Assembly: GCA_017848075.1 (NCBI GenBank) | Contig: JAGALG010000065.1 | Span: forward strand, 1 to 17,839 | DNA from: Oscillospiraceae bacterium | GTDB lineage: Bacteria > Bacillota > Clostridia > Oscillospirales > Ruminococcaceae | DNA length: 17,839 nt | Direction of reading: 5' to 3' | Shown here: in pieces, positions 13,268 to 17,839 of the stretch | How the letters are laid out: each line of letters begins with the position of its first letter | Numbering within the stretch: the stretch's first letter is position 1 | The notes under the pieces: generated by a model | The model's database searches: none | What the model was told of the DNA's origin: nothing | Seen by the model: only the letters and a program-made list of their open reading frames with translations | Translations under genes and position numbers: made by a program

Positions 13268-14590
13268 ATGATGATTCCAAAAGAACAGGCAATTTCCCGT
13301 TTTCAGAAGATTTTGCGCGTACAAACCGTTTCTCGTAAGGATGACAGCACGGACTGGGCCCAATTCGATGCTTTTCTGCCAAAACTGCAGGAGCAGTTCC
13401 CAAAAGTATTTGCAGGGGTAGAAACGACCTCGATCAACAAGTATGGCATTGTGATGAAATGGAAGGGAAAAAATCCCGATCTTCAGCCGGTAATTTTGAT
13501 GGCTCATCACGATGTGGTCCCGGCAGAGGGACAAAACTGGACTTACCCACCTTTTGCAGCTGAGATCCACGATAATAAAATTTACGCCCGTGGTACGGTG
13601 GATACGAAATGTATCCTTGCTGCTGTACTGGAAGCAATGGACGCACTGATGGCAGAAGGTTTTGTTCCGGAGCGGGATATTTACTTTACAAGCAGCAACT
13701 GTGAGGAGACTTCCGGTGATACCACTCCGAAGATGGTGGAGTGGTTCCGGGAACAAGGAATCAAGCCTTGGTTTGTATTGGATGAGGGTGGAGCGATTCT
13801 GGAAAAAATGCCGATGGGTATCCGCAATCCCTTCGCTATGATTGGTGTTTCGGAAAAAGGTCTGGCTAATGTTTATGTGACAGCCAGCGGCAAGGCAGGG
13901 CACGCTTCTCAGCCCAGCAAGCAGGATGCCCCTGTCAAACTGGTAGAGGCGCTGCAGCGCATTGCGAAAAATCCTTTCCCGGCAACCTTGAGTCCGGCTT
14001 TACAGGAGATGCTTCGCTGCTTCTCTAATTATGTATCGTCCGGAATGAAGCTGGTGTTCAACCAGCTTTGGTTATTCGGCCCAGTGGTGAAAAAAGTAAT
14101 GGAAGGAAATCCGGATACTGCCCCCATGATCCGTACAACGGCTGCCTTGACCCAACTCAGTGGCAGTGAAGCCATCAATGTGCTTCCAGAGAAGGCCAGC
14201 GCAGGTTTCAGTGTTCGCATTGCGCCGCAGGATTCGGTGGCTTCCGTTGTGGAGCATCTGCAGAAGGCAGTGGGAGATTTGGCAGTGGTGAGCTATGACG
14301 ACGCGCAGGAGCCGTCTCCGATTTCGGATCATAGAACCAAGTCTTATGCGTTTATCAAAGATACTGTTGCTAAAGTTTATCCGGGTGTGGATGCGGCCCC
14401 GTATGTCATGAACGCCGCAACCGACTCTCGCCATTTTGCTCCAATTTGCGATGAGGTGTACCGTTTTGCGGGCTTGGTGTTCAGTGAAGAACAGCGAGCC
14501 AGCATCCATAGCGCTGACGAGTATATGCCGGTAGATGCTTACTTAAAAGGCATTGATTTCTATGTGGAGTTTTTGCAGAATTTACAATAA
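13268..14590 (+). CDS. M20-family metallopeptidase (carboxypeptidase S/PM20D1-like)
   Basis: A 440-residue di-zinc peptidase. Visible active-site residues are H80 and D82 in MAHHDVVPA, D112 in RGTVDTK (bridging Asp), E146-E147 in CEETSG (general base and ligand), D172 in VLDEGG and H414 in SIHSADEY. The lid or dimerisation domain lies about 185-310, with GKAGHASQP. TDSRHF (385-390) and PPFAAEIHDNKIYARGT (94-110) resemble the carboxypeptidase S/PM20D1 branch, which cuts or forms N-acyl and C-terminal amino-acid amide bonds. There is no signal peptide, so it is cytoplasmic. AAAGGAG (13254-13260) is 7 nt from the ATG at 13268; a second ATG follows immediately. It is monocistronic, with its own promoter and terminator. 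It sits near a peptide-type ABC importer, consistent with peptide use. Exact substrate unknown. Confidence 0.9.
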   Translation: MMIPKEQAISRFQKILRVQTVSRKDDSTDWAQFDAFLPKLQEQFPKVFAGVETTSINKYGIVMKWKGKNPDLQPVILMAHHDVVPAEGQNWTYPPFAAEIHDNKIYARGTVDTKCILAAVLEAMDALMAEGFVPERDIYFTSSNCEETSGDTTPKMVEWFREQGIKPWFVLDEGGAILEKMPMGIRNPFAMIGVSEKGLANVYVTASGKAGHASQPSKQDAPVKLVEALQRIAKNPFPATLSPALQEMLRCFSNYVSSGMKLVFNQLWLFGPVVKKVMEGNPDTAPMIRTTAALTQLSGSEAINVLPEKASAGFSVRIAPQDSVASVVEHLQKAVGDLAVVSYDDAQEPSPISDHRTKSYAFIKDTVAKVYPGVDAAPYVMNAATDSRHFAPICDEVYRFAGLVFSEEQRASIHSADEYMPVDAYLKGIDFYVEFLQNLQ

Positions 14591-14596
14591 GTTCCC

Positions 14597-14634
14597 AAAG
14601 AGGAAGAGAAGTGTGGCTTCTCTTCCTCTTTTTT
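14597..14634 (+). terminator. Terminator after the M20 peptidase gene
   Basis: A 15-bp stem, AAAGAGGAAGAGAAG (14597-14611) with CTTCTCTTCCTCTTT (14617-14631), and a TGTGG loop. T runs from 14629 to 14634. Confidence 0.93.
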
Positions 14635-14675
14635 ATCATAAAAGAGCATTTTCCTATAGTTTTTTAAAACATCCA

Positions 14676-14704
14676 TTGCAAAGAGGATTGGACTTTTCTA
14701 TGAT
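14676..14704 (+). promoter_or_regulatory. Distal promoter candidate of the ABC transporter operon
   Basis: TTGCAA (14676-14681), a 17-nt spacer, TATGAT (14699-14704). If used, the leader before the lipoprotein gene would be roughly 210-250 nt long. Confidence 0.45.
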
Positions 14705-14860
14705 GGTATCAGTTGTATTACGGGAACATCCTTAGATCGATAAGGTAAAGATATAAAATGCCTATTTATTCTAAATATAAATAAGAAAAAGATATTAATA
14801 AAAATGAAATGTTGATATAGGTAGGAAATATCGAGCAAATATGGGCAATATTAACAAGTC

Positions 14861-14889
14861 TTACAAGAAAAATAGTAAAATGATATAAT
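14861..14889 (+). promoter_or_regulatory. Proximal promoter candidate of the ABC transporter operon
   Basis: A perfect TATAAT (14884-14889) preceded by TGA (extended -10). TTACAA (14861-14866) lies 17 nt upstream as a weak -35. Predicted transcription start is near 14896. Confidence 0.6.
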
Positions 14890-14957
14890 GTTCACAAATC
14901 GATGGGGAAAGGGGTAGTATGCCTTTTACCCGTCAAAAGAAAGAAGGTAAAACGACT

Positions 14958-16517
14958 ATGAAACTGAATCTGAAACGATTCCTGGCACTGGCACTCAGCG
15001 CATGCATGCTGCTGTCTGCAACTGCTTGTGGAAGCAGCGAGCAGGGTTCCACCTCCGGTGAGTACAAAACCGAGCTCAACATTGCAATCAATGCAAACCC
15101 ACCATCTCTGGATGTTCCTGCTGTAAACTCCAACATTGTTGGTGGCATCGGTATGCACATCTATGAGCCTCTGTTCGCTCTGAATCAGGATGCTCAGCCA
15201 ACTGCAGTTCTGGCTGAATCTTACGAAGTTTCTTCTGATGGTAAAACTTACACCATTAAAATCCGTGAAGGCGTTAAATTCCACAATGGTCAGGAACTGA
15301 CCGCTGACGACGTTGTTGCTTCCATGACCCGTTGGCTGGAGAAATCCTCCAAAGCAGCTCCTCTGCTGGGCGGATCTACCTTTGCAAAAGTTGACGACCA
15401 TACCATAACCATGACTATGCCAGAAGCATACTCTGATGCTCTGAGCGTACTGGCTGGTAACATCCAGTGGGCAGCTATTATGCCTGCATCCGTTGTAGAA
15501 GCAGCTACCGAGGAAGGTATCTCTGAATACATCGGTACCGGTCCATACAAACTGGCTGAATGGAAACAGGACCAGTATGTACATCTGACCAAATATGACG
15601 AATATCAGCAGCCAGAAGGTGAATCCTCCGGCTTCACCGGTAAAAAAGAAGCTGCAACCAAAGATCTGTACTTCCGTATCGTAACCGATTCTACCACCCG
15701 TGTTGCTGGTGTACAGACTGGCGAATATGACATCGTAGAAGGTGTTTCTTCCGAACAGTACGCTGATCTGACCACCGACGAAAATGTTGCTCTCTACACC
15801 AAAACTGCTGGTACTCTGAACCTGTTCTTCAACACCACCGTTGGCATCATGGCAAACGAAGGCGTTCGTGATGCAATCATGATGGCTCTGAACTGCGATG
15901 AAATCTCCCTGGGTGCATACGGCGATGAAAACCTGTATGTTGTAAATCCAGGTTGGTGCAACCCAGCTGACGCTCAGTGGGGTACTGAAGCAGGCTCTGA
16001 AGTTTACAACAAAGGCGATGCAGAAGGTGCGAAAAAAGCAGCAGCTGCAGCTGGTTACAAAGGCGAAGAAATCGTTCTGGTAACCACCCCTGACTACCCA
16101 GAAATGTACAATGCTACTCTGGTTGTTTCCCAGCAGCTGATCGAAGCTGGCTTCAATGCAGTAGTAAAAGAATCTGACTTCGCTACCTTCATGGAACGCA
16201 GAGCAGATGTAAACCAGTTCTCCCTGTTCATCACCTCCAACAGCTACAACCTGTCTCCTGTACAGCTGGCAGTTGTAGGTCAGGCATGGGCTGGTCTGGA
16301 TGCTCCAGAAGTAGCAGAAGGCCTGTCTGCAATCCGTCTGGCAGCATCTGCTGAAGACTCCAGAGCTGCATGGGAAGATCTGCAGAGCTTCCTGTACGAA
16401 TACGGTGCAGCTTGCGTACTGGGTCACTACAGCGGTGTTATCGCATCCGGTGCTGAAGTAGAAGGCTTCAACTACTTCAACTTCCCAGTATACTGGAATG
16501 TAAAAGTTCCTGCATAA
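14958..16517 (+). CDS. ABC transporter substrate-binding lipoprotein, family 5
   Basis: The extracytoplasmic binding protein of a dipeptide/oligopeptide-type ABC importer. It starts with a lipoprotein signal (MKLNLKRFLALALS...) and SATAC-GSS, with lipidated Cys24, then a Ser/Gly-rich linker. The mature domain carries SBP_bac_5 hallmarks: IAINANPPSLD (42-52), YEPLF (67-71), LAESYEVSSDGKTYTIKIRE (85-104) and VKFHNGQELTADDVV (106-120). At 519 residues it has the usual family length. ATG 14958 has AAGAAGG 10 nt upstream; ATG 14919 has a GGGG site 5 nt upstream but would add 13 charged residues before the signal peptide, so 14958 is preferred with some doubt. All lysine codons are AAA and leucine is nearly always CTG, implying high expression. 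Peptides are likely cargo; nickel, opines or glutathione cannot be excluded. Confidence 0.9.
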   Translation: MKLNLKRFLALALSACMLLSATACGSSEQGSTSGEYKTELNIAINANPPSLDVPAVNSNIVGGIGMHIYEPLFALNQDAQPTAVLAESYEVSSDGKTYTIKIREGVKFHNGQELTADDVVASMTRWLEKSSKAAPLLGGSTFAKVDDHTITMTMPEAYSDALSVLAGNIQWAAIMPASVVEAATEEGISEYIGTGPYKLAEWKQDQYVHLTKYDEYQQPEGESSGFTGKKEAATKDLYFRIVTDSTTRVAGVQTGEYDIVEGVSSEQYADLTTDENVALYTKTAGTLNLFFNTTVGIMANEGVRDAIMMALNCDEISLGAYGDENLYVVNPGWCNPADAQWGTEAGSEVYNKGDAEGAKKAAAAAGYKGEEIVLVTTPDYPEMYNATLVVSQQLIEAGFNAVVKESDFATFMERRADVNQFSLFITSNSYNLSPVQLAVVGQAWAGLDAPEVAEGLSAIRLAASAEDSRAAWEDLQSFLYEYGAACVLGHYSGVIASGAEVEGFNYFNFPVYWNVKVPA

Positions 16518-16530
16518 TCGACTTTTGAAG

Positions 16531-16556
16531 GGTGGCGGGGGTTCCCGCCGCCTTTT
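16531..16556 (+). terminator. Hairpin between binding-protein and permease genes
   Basis: A 9-bp stem, GGTGGCGGG (16531-16539) with CCCGCCGCC (16544-16552, one G-U pair), closes on GGTT and is followed by TTTT. It is placed to act as a partial terminator or an mRNA 3'-end protector, giving more binding protein than permease. Confidence 0.7.
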
Positions 16557-16597
16557 GCTTTTGATACGACACTTTATTGATAAGAAGGGGAAGATAT

Positions 16598-17548
16598 ATG
16601 TTATCTTATATCCTGAAACGCATCCTCTCGTTGATCCCGACTCTGTTCATTGTATCCATCGTGGTATTTTTGGTGGTTTACATGATTCCTGGCGGTCCGG
16701 CAACAGCCATTCTTGGCATGGAAGCTACCGCCGATGAGATTGCTGCATTGAATGCAGAGCTGGGATTTGACCGTCCATTCCTGGTACAGTATGCTGACTG
16801 GCTGGGCGGCGTTTTCCAGGGTGACTGGGGACAATCCTACTTCCTGGATATGTCTGTGCTGGAAGCAATCAATGAATACTTTTGGCCAACCCTCAGCCTT
16901 GCAATTTTTGCAGAGCTGATCTCTTTGCTGCTGTCCATTCCGCTGGGTATTATTGCAGCTTATAAGAGGGGTACTGTTGCTGATATTGCCACCGTATCCG
17001 TTTCTCTCTTGGGCATTGCCTTGCCGGGCTTCCTGCTGTCCATGTTCCTGATGCTGTTCTTTGGCGTAACCTTGAAATGGCTGCCGGTTGCCGGCTATGC
17101 ACCGCTGAGCAAAGGTCTGCTGACACACCTGCGCTATCTGGTGCTGCCGGCTCTGTCCTTGGGTCTGGTTCAGGCAGCTTATATTACCCGTATGACCCGT
17201 TCCTCTATGCTGGATGTGCTCTATATGAACTATATCCGTACTGCTCGCGCGAAGGGCTTGAAAGAGGCAGTGGTTGTATTGGTTTACGGATTGAAGAATG
17301 CAGCACCAACTGTACTGACTGTAATTGGTCAGTCCTTTGGTTCTCTCGTAACCGGTACCATCGTAACCGAGAGCATCTTCAATATTCCTGGTCTTGGTCA
17401 GCTGACCATGAGTGCCATCACCCGTCGAGATGTTTTTGTGATCCAGGGTGTGGTTCTCTTTATCACTTTGATCTATGTGCTGGTAAACCTGGCAGTCGAC
17501 ATCTTCTACGGTATTGTTGACCCAAGAATCCAGCTGGGACGCAAATAG
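16598..17548 (+). CDS. ABC transporter permease, DppB/OppB-like
   Basis: The first membrane subunit of the importer, 316 residues with about six TM helices (first about 9-29; others near 98-120, 130-157, 180-197, 240-258 and 283-305). The start resembles DppB, MLSYILKRILSLIPTLF. The cytoplasmic EAA loop that contacts the ATPase is YIRTARAKGLKE (212-223). FNIPGLGQL (261-269) and VDPRI (307-311) are further DppB features. AAGGGG (16585-16590) lies 7 nt before ATG 16598; the frame is open from an in-frame start at 16577, upstream of that site, and this is rejected. It follows the hairpin after the binding-protein gene and is 14 nt before the second permease gene, so they are co-transcribed. Confidence 0.93.
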   Translation: MLSYILKRILSLIPTLFIVSIVVFLVVYMIPGGPATAILGMEATADEIAALNAELGFDRPFLVQYADWLGGVFQGDWGQSYFLDMSVLEAINEYFWPTLSLAIFAELISLLLSIPLGIIAAYKRGTVADIATVSVSLLGIALPGFLLSMFLMLFFGVTLKWLPVAGYAPLSKGLLTHLRYLVLPALSLGLVQAAYITRMTRSSMLDVLYMNYIRTARAKGLKEAVVVLVYGLKNAAPTVLTVIGQSFGSLVTGTIVTESIFNIPGLGQLTMSAITRRDVFVIQGVVLFITLIYVLVNLAVDIFYGIVDPRIQLGRK

Positions 17549-17562
17549 GGGGAGGGAAAACG

Positions 17563-17839
17563 ATGTCAACACAGAATACAACTGTTCATCATGCAAGTGA
17601 TGCCATCCTCCGGGAGCAGAAACAGATCCGTCGGGAGCAGTTCTTCTCCAATAAAGGTCTGGTAATCGGTCTGACCGTTTTTGCCCTGATCGTACTGTCT
17701 GCTATTTTTATTCCAATGTTCAACGGTATTGACCCAAACACAATGGATGTTGTCAACCGTCTGCAGCCACCAAGTGCAGAGCATTTGATGGGTACCGATG
17801 AGTTCGGTCGTGATCTTCTGACCCGTGTTCTCTACGGCG
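17563..17839 (+). CDS. ABC transporter permease, DppC/OppC-like (5' part)
   Basis: A gene cut by the right window edge; 92 complete codons are visible. A polar N-terminal tail (1-31) is followed by one TM helix (about 32-52) and the conserved OppC N-terminal element PPSAEHLMGTDEFGRD (69-84) leading to LLTRVLYG. That element is diagnostic of the second permease of dipeptide/oligopeptide importers, the partner of the DppB-like protein. GGGGGAGGG immediately before the ATG serves as its ribosome binding site. The ATPase genes (DppD/DppF type) are expected downstream but not seen. The length and EAA loop cannot be checked. Confidence 0.92.
   Translation, partial: MSTQNTTVHHASDAILREQKQIRREQFFSNKGLVIGLTVFALIVLSAIFIPMFNGIDPNTMDVVNRLQPPSAEHLMGTDEFGRDLLTRVLYG

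Larger units (their letters stand above)
14635..14957 (+). other. AT-rich intergenic region upstream of ABC transporter
   Basis: About 320 bases without a convincing gene, clearly more AT-rich than the flanking genes. It holds two promoter candidates and a 7-bp inverted repeat TATTTAT (14763-14769) / ATAAATA (14777-14783). I found no recognisable riboswitch, T-box or tRNA. The short open frame MMVSVVLREHP from 14700 overlaps a -10 element and is not called. Confidence 0.6.

Noticed and set aside
14635..14957. A T-box or riboswitch in the transporter leader
   Set aside because: No conserved T-box core or known aptamer pattern was seen, and no terminator hairpin precedes the gene.
14892..16427. 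A 511-codon open frame on the minus strand
   Set aside because: It is the antisense shadow of the binding-protein gene. The long opening follows from strong codon choice on the plus strand, and its translation is Cys/Phe/Ser-rich with no recognisable motif.
16601..17596. A 331-codon minus-strand frame opposite the permease
   Set aside because: The Gln/His/Asn-rich translation is typical of the antisense of a hydrophobic membrane gene; the plus-strand permease is clear.
1..17839. CRISPR array, insertion sequence, phage or tRNA genes
   Set aside because: No regularly spaced repeats, transposase or integrase motifs, terminal inverted repeats with target duplication, or cloverleaf-like sequence were found by eye.

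Overview
The window reads as chromosomal DNA from a low-to-mid GC Gram-positive anaerobe, most likely a gut-type Clostridia member of the Bacillota. The reasons are strong AAGGAGG-type ribosome binding sites before almost every gene, compact sigma-A-like promoters, hairpin-plus-T-run terminators, a surface protein with an NPSTG sortase-like tail, a lipoprotein-type solute-binding protein, and a GlpA-like/FAD oxidoreductase/DUF1667 trio of the kind known from Clostridia and Thermotogae. The genus cannot be named from this sequence alone. No tRNA, rRNA, CRISPR array, insertion sequence or phage gene was recognised.

Layout from left to right. (1) 1-180 is the 3' end of cysS, followed by a terminator. 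(2) 245-2891 holds rmlB (dTDP-glucose 4,6-dehydratase), galU (UTP-glucose-1-phosphate uridylyltransferase) and a PAP2-type membrane phosphatase, a sugar-nucleotide and envelope group. (3) 2963-3625 is a free-standing pyrE with its own promoter, 5' hairpin and strong terminator. (4) 3803-5440 is a secreted, probably wall-anchored GLUG-type surface protein. It converges through a shared bidirectional terminator on (5) a minus-strand HI0933-family flavoprotein at 5482-6744. (6) A 37-nt near-perfect palindrome sits in the divergent gap at 6769-6805. (7) 6891-12056 is a tight six-gene plus-strand operon: peptidase S51, GlpA-like flavoprotein with a [2Fe-2S]-type tail, second FAD oxidoreductase, DUF1667 cysteine protein, HAD-IIA phosphatase and GNAT acetyltransferase. 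(8) A bidirectional terminator separates it from a minus-strand secreted protein of unknown function (12090-13103). (9) 13268-14590 is a divergent M20 metallopeptidase. (10) After an AT-rich gap of about 320 bases comes a peptide-type ABC transporter: lipoprotein (14958-16517), DppB-like permease (16598-17548) and the start of a DppC-like permease (17563 to the window edge).

How it fits together: the S51 peptidase, the M20 peptidase and the family-5 ABC importer all point to peptide or amino-acid scavenging. The GlpA-like trio is a redox module whose substrate and electron acceptor cannot be settled from sequence. It is the best candidate here for incompletely described biochemistry. The palindrome at 6769-6805 is the most striking non-coding signal and probably controls the flavoprotein/operon divergent pair. 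Most of the rest is ordinary core or envelope metabolism.
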